From Aureobasidium sp. EXF-3400 (taxonomy: Eukaryota; Ascomycota; Dothideomycetes; Dothideales; Saccotheciaceae), in the NCBI GenBank assembly GCA_024195585.1, contig SWBL01000035.1:124001-188000 (forward strand): a stretch of 64,000 nucleotides of DNA, in the 5' to 3' direction. A program made the position numbers and the translations under genes. Below are positions 10,889-22,312 of this stretch, piece after piece; positions within the stretch are counted from its first letter, which is position 1, and the number at the start of each line of letters is the position of its first letter. Under the pieces are notes generated by a model that was given only the letters and a program-made list of their open reading frames with translations, ran no database searches and had not been told where the DNA came from.

Positions 10889-12617
10889 CTACTCCCACAA
10901 GAAGTTGTACTTGTGCCACCCCACCTTTGGCAGTTCAGGGGCCTCAGGGTTGTTGTTCGCAATGTCAATGAAGTGACGGATGGGCAATGCTTCCAAAGGA
11001 ACAATACTAGTCTTGAACACAATCTTGTATCCAAAGTACAAAATCAAAAACAACGGAATGTTGAAGTAGCTCGAGATGAAGGTCTCGACACTCCAATGTC
11101 CGTGCAGGAAAGAGACATAGCCACCCGTCAGCAAAAGAATGCCAAAGGAGACAAGCGATACCCATGCGAGGTAGGGTTGGAATGGAGCTGCCCAGGGAAG
11201 CTCGCTGCGTGAAATGTTCTGCTTCTTCATGCTGTAGTAAAAGCGCAAGTATACCAGGCAAATGACCATCCAATCTACCATGGCAGCCACGGAAACGAGA
11301 TCTTGGAGCCAGGTGAATGCGACATTGGCTCCACTGGACAGCGAGAGGAAAGCAAGACACAAGAAAATACTGAACAAACTGACAGAGACCCAAGGGATGC
11401 CGAATCGGTTGGTCTTTGTGAAGATCTTGGGTGCTCGGCCTTCTTTTGCCATACCATAGAGAATGCGAGAGCCAGCGAGCATACTAGCGTTACCAGAACT
11501 CCAAGCACTAGTCAGAATGACCGCGTTGATGATCGAAGGGATGACTTTGATGCCAGCACGACTTGCAGCAATGACGAAAGGTGATTGCGAAGCGGTACCG
11601 GTAGACTTCAACAGATGAGGGTCATTGGATGGCACCACAAGACCGACCATAAAGATGGTGAGCACGTAGAACAGCAGTACGCGCACAAAGATTCTCTTGG
11701 CTGCCTTCGGAATGTTTCTTCGAGGATTCTGGGTCTCGGAGGCTGCGATGGAGATGTTCTGAATGCCTGAGTATGCGTAGACGGCGTTGTTGAAGGTCGT
11801 CCAGAAGCCGAGGAAATGACCTAGAGAGCCCGCATAGCCCAAATATTCGACGAAAGGTCCCGGGTTCCGCCAGTACTCAAAACCAATACTCTTATGGTCA
11901 GGCCCGCCTCCACATGTGATGACCAAAGCCATGATGTTTATACCAACAATAAGCATGATCTTTAATGTCGCAAAGCCGAACTCGAGCTCGCCGTAGATGC
12001 GGACGAAGGCGATGTTGCTTGCGACAAGGCATAGGCCGAGAACAGTAATCCAGACACCATTGCTGACAGACGATGTCCAGAACTCGAACAAGACGGCGGC
12101 GGCACAGAGCTCGGCAGGTACACTGACCAGATTGGCGTAGACTTGGTTCCAGCCGTTTGCGAATGAGAGGGCGGGGTCGACAAAGTACTCGGCGTGACGA
12201 GTGATACCTCCACTGAGAGGGACAAGAGTGCTGTCGTGAGTTAGCACATGTGTCAATGGTAATCAATTCTATTCCTTACCTCAATTCCGAGATGGACATG
12301 ACAACTCCCGAGCAGAGGAAGCCGACAAAGGTATAACCGAGGAAGGCACCTAGAGGTCCAGCTCTCGAAATGGCTTTACCTGAGGACAAGAACAAGCCAG
12401 TACCGATGGTGCCAGCCAGGGCAATCATTTGGATGGTCCTCTGGTTCAGACCACGCTTGAGTTCCTTCTTCTCCTCAAACTCAATAGGCCCATCTTGGTC
12501 GTACTCAGGGATGACAGCGCCATACTCAACATCCGAGGAAACGTATTTCTCATCAGTATGAGACGGCTTCTTCTCCTCTGAGCCCATATGGACAGTCTCT
12601 GGTGCGTGTATCGACAT
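10889..12617 (-). CDS. amino acid permease (YAT/APC family)
   Basis: Two exons, 12280-12617 and 10889-12230, with a 49-bp intron (GTAAGG...GACAG), give about 559 residues from the Met at 12617; an in-frame Met at 12662 is an alternative. After a hydrophilic N-terminus comes the fungal amino acid permease signature ('RTIQMIALAGTIGTGLFLSSG'-type block starting TM1), then about 12 membrane segments including the 'GIQNISIAASETQNPRRNIPKA' region. It should be a plasma-membrane proton-coupled amino acid importer; specificity cannot be read. It is divergent from an FAD-dependent amine/amino acid oxidase across a GATA-rich promoter, which suggests joint nitrogen control. Confidence 0.88.
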
Positions 12618-13474
12618 TGGTCGTTGCAGCTGAATGATACTGTAGAATTGAATGATATGCAAGTATGGACACAGATTCCCAGGTGGCCGACCGAGCCCGC
12701 ATCTTATGCACGCGCGCTCTTCATAGGTTGCATCTCAAAGGAAGATATGCCTATCTCTTCAACATGACCGTTGATTGCATGATCATTGGTTCAAATCGAT
12801 TTGATGTGCGGCTGTCTTATCCATGCCGGGATTCCGGAAAGAGGGCTGCATGAAGTAGGTAGGGCCAGACTTCGAGGCGCAGATAAACGAGCAGTCGTTC
12901 ACATAGTGATTTGATAGGCTGTCTGTCGTTGACATAGTGGTTTGATAGGCTGCTCGTGTGGGCTTCCTGCTGATAAAAAAATCAATAAACTTCAGTTGCA
13001 TAGTGCAATCAGAACACAGGGAGTGTATAGAGTGTATAGAGAGAGATGATTACTCTTCTATCCGTCTCAATGGTATACATCACTGTCTGCATGGCAATGT
13101 GCAATTCCGTAGCGTGTTATCGTTGGTATGAGCATGTTGCATGCGGGGTAGCAACAGAAGCATGATGGACATCAATTTCCAGTCGGTTGCGGTGCGGCAA
13201 TTACTGCCTCGCGTCGCGTTCTGGTCGTTATCTCCAAGCTGAAGTCGGAAGGAACGATGGCACAATGAAGTGTGGAGTCTGTTGATTGGGCCATGGCGCG
13301 CGGCCTCGGCGAGAGGCTTGGCCTATCTTTATTTACACGGTGCCTGAAACACGAGACGAGGGGTAAGAGATAGCTTCATCTCTATCGACTCGGAGATATA
13401 TTTCCAGTCGAGGTGTTGCTTCGTGAAAAGCAAGAAAAGAAAGGTCGGATTCAAAGTCGAAACGCGTCACGAAA
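12618..13474. promoter_or_regulatory. divergent promoter rich in GATA motifs
   Basis: This 857-bp region separates the permease from the PuuB-like oxidase. HGATAR-type motifs are visible at 12912-12918 and 12943-12949 (TGATAGG, inside a tandem repeat), at 13368-13373 (AGATAG), and on the minus strand at 12751-12756 and 13323-13328. Clustered GATA motifs are the known binding pattern of AreA/Nit2 nitrogen regulators; actual binding is inferred. A 9-bp direct repeat (GAGTGTATA) also occurs at 13021-13038. Confidence 0.5.
12895..12956. repeat. 31-bp tandem duplication carrying a GATA motif
   Basis: Units 12895-12925 and 12926-12956 are adjacent and nearly identical, with about 5 mismatches. Each contains the core ACATAGTGRTTTGATAGGCT. 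They lie about 280-340 bp upstream of the permease start codon. Confidence 0.9.
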
Positions 13475-14882
13475 ATGCAGCTTCCTCAGGGTCTTCCGAC
13501 CGTCGGTGGAGGCACCGAGTCTTTCTGGCGCACCAATCTCCATGAGCTTGATGATTATCGTTCGACGGTATCAGTTCCTGAACAGTCAGATATTGTGATC
13601 ATTGGAGCTGGATACGCAGGTGTCGCGACAGCATATCATCTTCTCGAGGCGGGCAGTAAAGCGTCGATCACGCTTCTTGAAGCACGAGGCGCGTGCAGCG
13701 GAGCCACTGGCCGTAATGGAGGCCATCTTCGTCCTGATCTCTATGGTCATATCCCTACACATATCGACCGTCAAGGACTAGAAGCTGGTGCTGAGATTGC
13801 CGAATTCGAGGCTTCTCATATCACAGCCATCAAGAAAGTCGTCGTCAAGGAAAAAATTGATTGCGACTTTGTCGTAACAAGGACGACCGATGTCTGGTGC
13901 AACCAAGATGCTGCCGAAAGGGCCAAAGCTAGCTACGACAAGATGGTTGCCTATGGTTTGAAGCATATGGATGATGTTGACTTCTACATTGGAAAAGATG
14001 CAGAGGGCGTGAGTATCTTTGCGTGCTTCAGGAAACTCGTTTACTGATTAGCCACAGATCAGCGGTATCAAGCACGCAAAAGCATGCGCGACCTATACCG
14101 CCGGTACAATTTGGCCATACAAGTTCATCATGACTCTTCTTGGAATCTTGCGCGACCGCGGTGTCAATGTCCAGACCTACACCCCCGTGAACTCGGTCAC
14201 TTCCTCATCCGAAGGTCAATGGACCGTCTCTACATCACGCGGCGACATCAAGGCTCAAAAAGTCGTCCATGCTGCCAACGCCTACACCAAGACTTTGTTG
14301 CCTGAATACGAAAAGAGCATCATCCCATGCAAAGGGATTTGCTGCCACATCGCCGTACCGAAAGAGGACATCGCCCCGTTCGTCAACAACTCCTACATCA
14401 TTCGTGAGAAAGGCGACCCTAGTGTTCTCAGCTACTTGATTCCTCGCTCAGATGGCAGCATCATCGTTGGTGGTTCCCAAGCAATCTTCAAACCTTTCGA
14501 AGAGCAATGGTACAACAACACTGACGATGCCGAGCTGATCGAAGCATCCAAAGACTACTACACCAACTACATGCAAAATAACTTCCGCGGTTGGGAAAAC
14601 ACCAAAGCTGAAGTGAAGAAGATTTGGACAGGTGTCATGGGATATACCAATGACACCAATCCTCATATTGGCGAAGTACCTGGCAAACCTGGTCAGTATA
14701 TCTTGGCTGGCTTCAATGGCCATGGTATGCCAGTTATATGGCTCTCAGCAAAGGGTGTATCCGATATGTTGCATGAGGGAAAGAAGTTTGAGGATGCAAA
14801 AATGCCCAGGGCCTTCAAGACAACGCAGGAGAGAATTGACAAAGCAAAAGCTGGTCCTAAAGGTGGAGATATTCTTGCTTGA
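13475..14882 (+). CDS. FAD-dependent oxidoreductase (DAO superfamily, PuuB-like)
   Basis: Two exons, 13475-14008 and 14058-14882, with a 49-bp intron (GTGAGT...CACAG), give 452 residues. A dinucleotide-binding motif (IVIIGAGYAGVATAYHL) starts near residue 40, followed by the 'GATGRNGGHLRPD' block seen in gamma-glutamylputrescine oxidoreductase-like proteins. The C-terminal 'GYTNDTNPHIGEVPG' and 'GFNGHGMP' segments complete the flavin site. The family oxidises amino groups on amines or amino acids, releasing ammonia; the substrate is not determined. No signal peptide or clear PTS1 is present, so it is probably cytosolic. Its divergent permease and following D-amino acid oxidase suggest a nitrogen-assimilation role. 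Confidence 0.87.
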
Positions 14883-15133
14883 GCAAAGCCCTAATCATTT
14901 TCCTGTTTGTTTGTGAATAGTATTCCGATTAGCGCAAACGCCTCGTATAGCATACAGAAGTATTCGTAAAGATACGACTTTGCCCTACCCCGAGAATCGC
15001 ACCCGACATCGGCACATCTCCGCGTCTTGACTCATTCTCCATCACTTATCCCAACCATCACCCTCGATATACAAGTCATGTCAAACCTCTCTCCCTGTTT
15101 CTCTATCAACCAAGTACTACCATAATAACAACA

Positions 15134-16450
15134 ATGTCACCTCCATCCTACATAATCCTCGGTGCCGGCGTAATCGGTCTAACCACCGCCCTCGAACTCC
15201 GTACCCGCTACCCCCACGCCCACATCACCATCGTAGCAAAATACCTCCCCGGCGACCATCACCCAACCTACACCTCCCCCTGGGCAGGAGCAAATTGGCT
15301 CTCGGTCGCCACCGACAATGGACCCCAAGAATCCTGGGACCGAGTAACTTATCTAAAGTTCAAACACCTTGCTGAGAGAACCAAGGAAGTGGGAGTCTAT
15401 AAACTGCCTATAACAGCGATATACGATTCGGTGATTGAAGAGGCTGGGGTTCTAAGTCAGGGGACGGGGAAGATTTGGTATGAGAAATTGGTTGGGGGAG
15501 TGAGGATGATGGAGAGCAAAGAGTTGCCTGAGGGAGCGAAGTTTGGGTGTGAGTTGGATACTTTTGTGGTTGATACGCAGGTTTATCTTCCTTGGTGAGT
15601 TTGATCTGTTTTTGTTGTTTTTTTTTTCTTCGTTCTCTTGCACCCTTGGGTGTATGTGTGACTGCTCCTTGAACGAGGAGAAGCTTATGCAGATGTTTCT
15701 ACAGGCTACAAGGAGAAGCGAAACGTCAAGGTATAGAGATACGCAGAGGCAGTTTCGAGTCTCTTGATGAGTTGTTCACTGCCTTTCCCTCAGCAAATGC
15801 ATACTTCAACTGTACGGGACTAGGTGCCTACTCATTGAAGGATGTACAAGACAAGAATGTTTATCCGACAAGGGTATGTCCCGGTCCAAAAGAAGTATAG
15901 CACAGGAAAACTCACAGCAAAGCAGGGTCAAATCATGCTCGTGGAAAGCCCAAAGACACCCATGACAAGAATGTACTTCCGCTCGCCGCAGAGAGTCAAC
16001 AAAGACACTACTTATGTCTTCCCACGTGGCCCTCACAACGGCGTTGTATTAGGCGGTGTTCGGCTCGACAACGAGTGGAATGGAGACGTCGATCTTGAAT
16101 TTGCCGAGGACATCAAGAGACGCTGCTGCGCTCTCGCACCAGAGCTAGGCAAACCGGAGGACCTGAAAGTGATTTATCATGGTGTCGGTCTAAGGCGTGA
16201 GTGTAGATTTCCCTGCAGGTCCATGTGCAGAATGCTGACGAGATGGAACAGCAAGCAGAAACGGCGGTGCCAGACTGGAGAGAGAAAAGTTTGACGAGCG
16301 TTTGGTAATTCACAATTATGGAGCTGGCGGTGCTGGATATCAAGCTTCGTGGTATGTTAAGCGCTGGATTCTCATGTACTCAACTGACTGTATTCTAGGG
16401 GTATGGCGAAGGAAGCCGTCGATCTGCTGCAGAGAGGCGCTCGTCTATGA
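15134..16450 (+). CDS. D-amino acid oxidase, peroxisomal type
   Basis: Five exons (15134-15594, 15705-15873, 15926-16196, 16252-16351, 16399-16450) stay in frame and give 350 residues, a normal DAAO length. The N-terminus has the FAD motif IILGAGVIGLTTALEL. The 'SPWAGANW' block, 'NCTGLGAYSL', 'GLRPSRNGGARLE' and the C-terminal 'HNYGAGGAGYQASWG' are DAAO landmarks. The protein ends in Ala-Arg-Leu, an acceptable PTS1 variant, so peroxisomal import is likely. It deaminates D-amino acids to keto acids, ammonia and H2O2. Intron 1 is unusually long for this window (110 bp) and holds a poly-T run. Codon 2-100 sequence is very C-rich at third positions compared with neighbours. Confidence 0.92.
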
Positions 16451-16501
16451 GCATGAATATACCTCGCATATCGCTCATCCGTCCATTCCAATCTTCCCAG
16501 C

Positions 16502-17698
16502 TCAAGCTTTCCTGCTCTCAGCCTGTGAGAGAGACGCGAGTTCTTCGGCTGAAAGCTTGCGAGACTTGACCTTCTGCTCTTCCGCTTCGAAAACGATATC
16601 ATCTCTTTCCCAAATCGCGAGCATGGCGGCACCCATAGGACCGAACAGTAAGGACCAGCCAGCAAGACGTAGTATCAATTGAGCTGAGAACACTCCTGAG
16701 TTGGGATAGATTACCTTCACAGCCGCAAAGTATGCCCAGACCAGGTAAGAAATAAACATGAGCGTCATGTCCCACTGTAAGAACCAATGAGCTCCCTCGC
16801 CCAGTGTGCTTGCCTGCTTTCCAGGAAACGGCGAAACGGGGATGAAAAGATTGGTTGGGTGGAACTCTGCCGAGATGTTGTTCGCAAAGAAAGTTGGGCG
16901 GACCAGGCTCATTGCCGACACGGCAAGAGTGCCGATGTGAGGAATCGCCGCACAGCAGAGACCGAAGATGTAGACCCGGCGGAATGCTTGTCGTTGCGTT
17001 CTTGGGCTCTTCTCTGCAAGCTCATCTCTGACAGAATCAAGGCGGACGAATACGAAGCTTGTCCATACGCGCTGTCCTAAGCGGAACAGCAAAGGGAAGA
17101 ACTGCCACAGGCGGATGAGATCGACCTTTTGCTCAACGGAAACAAGCGTCGGAGCGTGTAGCGACATCAAGATGGTTGGAATGATGATTCCGCCAATGGT
17201 TGCAGGGATCATGGCATCTACATCTGTCTTGTGATGCACAAGAACATGACTTGTCGTACGGTCACCGAGAGGAGAGAAGGCGAGAAAGACTGGGCCTATG
17301 ATTCCAATTCCAAGACCTTGAAACAGCAAGCCATATGCAGTAGTCAACGAACTGACTGTCCAACTCTTTTTGTTGGGTCGTCGCTGTCCTTCAAGAGCCG
17401 TCAAGAGCCATGCGACAATACCTTGACCAGCAAAGTAGAAGCACATCAATGACGAGCCTGTTTGAGTCCCATTGACCATCGGCCAGAAAAACGTAACCAA
17501 ACCTCGCAAAAATTCATCAAGCCAGCGCCATCGCGTAAATTCCGTGGCGTATTCCTCGCCGGTTCCTGGTAGACGGTTTTGTAATGACACGGCTCGCGCC
17601 AACGCAAAAGTGCCATTGTCGCTTGCGAACTTCCAGAGTGCGACATATCCAAGCACAGTGAGTCCGATAAATATCGTGTTCCTCACTAGCAGATGCAT
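16502..17698 (-). CDS. polytopic membrane protein of unknown function
   Basis: Intronless gene for 398 residues with about eight hydrophobic segments spread over the length, and a charged C-terminal tail. Blocks such as 'LVTFFWPMVNG', 'FYFAGQGIVAWLL' and 'LEGQRRPNK' resemble integral membrane proteins often found in fungal indole-diterpene and meroterpenoid clusters (PaxA/AtmA type), whose function is poorly known. This resemblance is from memory and unproven. No prenyltransferase or terpene cyclase lies within the window, so it is not obviously part of a biosynthetic cluster here. It converges on the D-amino acid oxidase with 51 bp between stop codons. Confidence 0.7.
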   Translation of the reverse strand: MHLLVRNTIFIGLTVLGYVALWKFASDNGTFALARAVSLQNRLPGTGEEYATEFTRWRWLDEFLRGLVTFFWPMVNGTQTGSSLMCFYFAGQGIVAWLLTALEGQRRPNKKSWTVSSLTTAYGLLFQGLGIGIIGPVFLAFSPLGDRTTSHVLVHHKTDVDAMIPATIGGIIIPTILMSLHAPTLVSVEQKVDLIRLWQFFPLLFRLGQRVWTSFVFVRLDSVRDELAEKSPRTQRQAFRRVYIFGLCCAAIPHIGTLAVSAMSLVRPTFFANNISAEFHPTNLFIPVSPFPGKQASTLGEGAHWFLQWDMTLMFISYLVWAYFAAVKVIYPNSGVFSAQLILRLAGWSLLFGPMGAAMLAIWERDDIVFEAEEQKVKSRKLSAEELASLSQAESRKA

Positions 17699-19457
17699 GT
17701 TGGTAGAAGATTGGACAACAAAGACGTAAGAACGACCGTGTTGGTAGGAAAGAAATTGTTCCTGGATGTCATAGCGGCGACATCATCGAAGTCATGCTCG
17801 AAACTGCACGCGACTGCGGATATGCCAGCACAGAGCTTGAGAGCTCGGCTCGATCAATTGTTCTTTTTCCAATCTTATCAGCTGTCGCAACACACAATAT
17901 CGATGCATTGAGTGCTCGTCGAAGCTGTAAGTAAAAGCTTTGGTTCTGCGAGTCCTTCTTGACCTCATTGCGCAATTTGAAATTATCGAGCATCGCGATG
18001 CCATGATTTGCAAGGATCGAATCGAACCTTCTCTGCCGCGGCAAAAGTTTACACTCCGACGTTCGCTTGAGCGTCTGCGCCTTCCTCTAAGCAGTCGATT
18101 CGAAGCTGGCATGTCAGAGTCCTCGGTTCGTTGACCTGGTTCTTTGACCATTTCCTAGATATTCACCCTCTTCTACGGAGTGCTTGAGGTATGAATTCAT
18201 GATTCTGGAGCTGGTCTACGGTTCATGCGGTCGATCGATGTAATGCTTGGTACGTAGATCAACGAGGTGGGGGAGGGGTCTTTGGAGGGGTTCCTCACGT
18301 GGCTGACATCCGAGGCCTTCTTGCATGAAACTTGCCGACAAGATGCATCTTCCTGCGGCTCCTTCTGATGCGGAAGTTGTCGCCTATAATGGAAATGGTA
18401 TACCGTGAATCATCGGGCAATTGCCTTGTGTAGTGACACTCTCCAGAGATTAGGGCTTACCACAGAGCTGTCCTATCTCTTAGCTCAGCGGAGTTGGGAT
18501 CCTGCCACTTAAGTGGCGCCCTGTATGAAAGATTAGGAACGATATGAGTGGACAGATGACTATCGAGTAGCAGCGGGGAAAGACCGCCTGGAAATGGCAA
18601 TTTATTCGAAGAATTGGAGAGACGGGCTTATCGCATGTTCCAAAGAGTCCAAGGATTGTTCTATTTGCTAGAGACATTTTGTCTGCACCTTTTGATTGCT
18701 AGCGCAATCAAGAGAGGGTCCTTTAGCGGGAGTCGAAGGATCTCTTCTCGAACGCCGCGTGTCAGACAAGCCGCACCAGACACCGCAGACCTCCGCCTAT
18801 AACTCGAATTACTCGCGCGAGACACCATGAGATGAGACGAAAGATGTAACAACAGGAGCTGGAGACAAGCCTTCTCTCCAGTCTCGGCATGTGTGTCTCA
18901 TTCATTTTCTAACGACTGATGTCGTCGGTTCAGAGGTCAGAGGCATCAGAGAGATCCGAGTGTGCAGCCCTACCCCAACACACACGCCCTCCGCCGAGTC
19001 CACCCCAGGGCGTGGTGTTTCGGCTTACGCTTGGCAATCATTTTACTGCAATCAAGGTCTGTGGATGTTCTTGCAGGTCGAGTCCTCAACGACTTTTGAG
19101 AGGATTTCTGCATTCTTTTCCGTGCGGCGTTGTCGAAAAGTGTGCGAAAAATGAATTTCACAGAGTGTCAAACCCTGATCGTTGTCGCATCCAGAGCATG
19201 TTCCGAAGGTCGATGTCATGAAAAAAAATCGAGCACATCGTCATTTGGCGTCCTCTTGCCTGTAAGTCCCACCCGTTTCCGAACGCCTGGCCGCTAGGCG
19301 AACGCACGCTATGCGAACCTTCCTCTCACAAGAGAAGTCAAAGCGCCGCTTCCTCTTGTACATATCTGCTGGGTATTCCCCGTTGGCTGAAGCCTGTCCT
19401 TGTCTTGTTTTTTCCACCCTCACTCTTTGCACCTACGAATCATAACTTTGTCTCAAC
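17699..19457. other. 1.76-kb intergenic region, no supported gene
   Basis: Short frames on both strands lack motifs, splice continuity or signal peptides. It contains a perfect 14-bp palindrome at 18504-18517. The last 200 bp before 19458 are pyrimidine-rich, as expected for a fungal promoter of the downstream permease. Confidence 0.5.
18504..18517. repeat. perfect 14-bp palindrome
   Basis: GCCACTTAAGTGGC reads identically on both strands. It may be a dimeric transcription-factor site or chance. Confidence 0.6.
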
Positions 19458-21202
19458 ATGGGTTTCCTCACCAATCCCCCGGATCGCAACTTGGACCAGG
19501 CCGGTCTGGCTGCTGGCCATGGTCAAGCCGCACCCTCGACCAAGAACCAACTCGGCACTGAGCGAAAAGTGTCCAACGAGGAGAGCGGTACCGATGTCGA
19601 CGAGTCGGATGCCATCCTCTTGGCCATGGGCTACAAGCCTGAAATGGCACGCAACCGATCAACTCTCCAAGTCGCCTTCATGTCGTTCGTCCTGGCCTCG
19701 ATTCCCTACGGTCTCGCAACAACCTTCTACTACCCTCTCGTCGGTGGTGGCCCTGCAAACATCATCTGGGGATGGATCCTGGTCAGTTTGATCATCATCT
19801 GTGTCGCTGCCAGTCTCGGAGAGATCACGTCCGTCTACCCTACAGCTGGTGGTGTCTACTACCAGACATTCATGTTGGCGCCTGCCAAGTACAAGAGAGT
19901 CTTGTCATGGATCTGTGGCTGGGCATATGTCGTTGGAAACATTACAATCACTCTGGCTGTCAACTTCGGTTCTGCCCTGTTCATCATCTCATGCGTCAAC
20001 GTCTTCGAGTCATCTCCTGGTGTCGGTATCTGGGAGGCTAGCGCCTGGGAGACTTGGTTGGTCTTTGTTGCCATTACTCTCTTCTGCAACCTTGTCTCTT
20101 CGCTGGGCAACAGATGGTTGGCTTTGATCGATGTAAGTGAAACGAGCCTCTTCATGAGAAAGCGATACTGATTACGTGACAGACTTTTGCCATCTTTTGG
20201 ACTCTTGCCGGTGTTGTTGCCATTCTTATTGTCACACTCGTCTTGGCCAAGGGTGGCCGTCACTCTGGCGAGTATGTTTTCACTCACTTCGAGCCTCAGT
20301 CAGGATGGACTCCTGGATGGTCCTTCTGTGTCGGTCTTCTGCAGGCCGCCTACGCAACCTCGTCGACTGGTATGATCATTTCCATGTGTGAGGAGGTTCA
20401 AGAGCCTGCCACTCAGGTGCCCAAGGCCATGGTCGCTACCATTCTGATCAACCTTGGTGCCGGTCTGATGTTCCTGCTTCCTCTTCTGTTCGTCATTCCT
20501 GATCTCTCTACACTTGCTGCCCTCGCATCAGGACAGCCTGTTCCTACCATTATTGCCACCGCTGTTGGTTCGCCCGGTGGTGCCATTGGACTGCTCCTCC
20601 CCCTGATGGTGCTCGGACTGATCTGTGGTATTGGTTGCACCACTGCAGCATCCCGCTGTGTCTGGGCTTTCTCCCGTGATGGCGCCATTCCTGGTAGCAA
20701 GTGGTGGAAGCAAGTCAACAACACTACTGCCCTCGAAGGTGTCCCTCTCAACGCCATGTTGCTCAGTATGGTTGTGCAGATTCTGCTTGCCGTCATCTAC
20801 TTCGGATCAGTCGCTGCATATAACGCCTTCTCCGGTGTTGGTGTCATCTGTCTGACTGTCTCGTACGCCATTCCCATCGCTACCAACCTCTTCACTGGTC
20901 GCAAGCACGTCAAGGGTGCTCCTTTCGCTCTCGGAGCTCTGGGTCTGTTCTGCAACATTGTCGCTCTTGCATGGAGTTGTCTTGCTGTGCCGTTGTTCTG
21001 CATGCCCACCACTGTTCCTGTCACCGCAACTCTCATGAACTACGCATCAGTAGTCTTTGTTGCCTTTATTCTGATTGCAGGTGCGTGGTACATTGTTTGG
21101 GGCAAGAAGAACTACCAGGGACCTCCAACACACGAGGACACCGCTCTTGAGACCAGACGCAGTCTCTCAGAAGCAAGAAGAGCTTCGAAGGTGGCACCAT
21201 GA
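19458..21202 (+). CDS. APC-family amino acid/GABA/choline permease
   Basis: Two exons, 19458-20132 and 20183-21202, with a 50-bp intron (GTAAGT...GACAG), give 564 residues. A hydrophilic N-terminus of about 60 residues leads into 'LLAMGYKPEMARNRSTLQV', the typical entry of fungal Uga4/Hnm1-type carriers, then about 12 membrane segments. The 'EITSVYPTAGGVYYQTFMLAP' and 'EEVQEPATQVPKAMV' blocks are characteristic of the family. Known relatives import GABA, polyamines or choline; the substrate here cannot be decided. Codon use is strongly biased to C-ending codons, suggesting good expression. It is a plasma-membrane importer by family. Confidence 0.87.
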
Positions 21203-22312
21203 AAGGCTGCACATTTTGTGGAGTGAAAATGTTTAATGATTGTGGATCGATGTTGGATGATTGATACCCGATGCGACTAATCTTGGCCATATGCGACCGC
21301 CTCTGACCATTTAGCGACATCACCCGAGAGCGACGACAACCATGAGCTATATGCTTGCCCATGTGCGACTGTCCAACCCATGCGCGATACAACAGCTGTC
21401 CTTACCCGATTGCCCTGTTCTGGATTCCTCGACATTCGATCCATTGCGACAAAACGACTTCCATGCGACTTTCGATTCGTTTTCCGAAGAGCGACGTTGT
21501 TGTGTTGTTGATCCTCGCCTTGCGCCAAAAAATAGTCGCGATCTCTGATAGCTTTTTTTTCTTTTTGTTGTGGATATTCTTCTTGTACCTTACCATTTTA
21601 CATTACAGGCATTCAGTGTCATGTTCATACTTGCCATCACGGGCGCAGCTCTGCTGGTCGATCCTATCAGGATCTGAGGTTTTTCGTCGCGAAACACTAA
21701 TGACCAGCTCGACGTATCATTGTGGCATTGATGGCGGATTGCAGAAGTGAGATTCTCATAGACGAGGTAAGTCTCACGCTCTCGCGAAGTCATGATCAGT
21801 ATCACAGTTGGCGTCGTCGACCGTATGGGTTTTTCATCACTTGGCCTCGCCGCCGTGAGTACTTCGGTCTCGCACTACTGTCAGTGCTTAATCCGTTTGT
21901 GCTGTCTAAGTACAACTCCATCTGCGGGTAATTAGATGCCAATCACTCTGATCTGCTCGAGTGAACAATGCTATGTTCATTTTGCAATCAAGTCGTAGGT
22001 TATTGATACGCATTGCGTCCTGCCAAGAGGTATTTCTTGATAATCAAGTGCGTTTTCTCCACGATCTGTGGCGAGGTCGGACTCGCTCACCGCGGTTTCA
22101 AATCTGTATTTCCGTCGTGCTAGAGATAGTGGCTGGTGTAAGCTTTGATGATCGCAAGATTGGTGAATTAAAACAGGTATTCTAGACCCCGAGTGAGGCA
22201 GTGAAGATGACGTAGCCTTGCATATTGCTTTGATAGCTCTGCTCTCACAGTTACATAGCTACTGATCATCCACAGATTAAGACATCCAACAAAACTCGAC
22301 CTTCCTGCAAGC
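21203..22312. other. 1.1-kb intergenic region with a GCGAC-rich segment
   Basis: No supported gene. The first 300 bp downstream of the permease hold eight same-strand GCGAC motifs (starts 21273, 21293, 21314, 21330, 21365, 21446, 21465, 21491). Short frames elsewhere are motif-free. Confidence 0.6.
21273..21495 (+). repeat. dispersed GCGAC motif cluster
   Basis: Eight copies of GCGAC, mostly preceded by T or A, occur on one strand within 223 bp, many spaced about 16-26 bp apart. By base composition about 0.2 copies would be expected. They lie in the probable 3' UTR of the permease. Confidence 0.6.
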
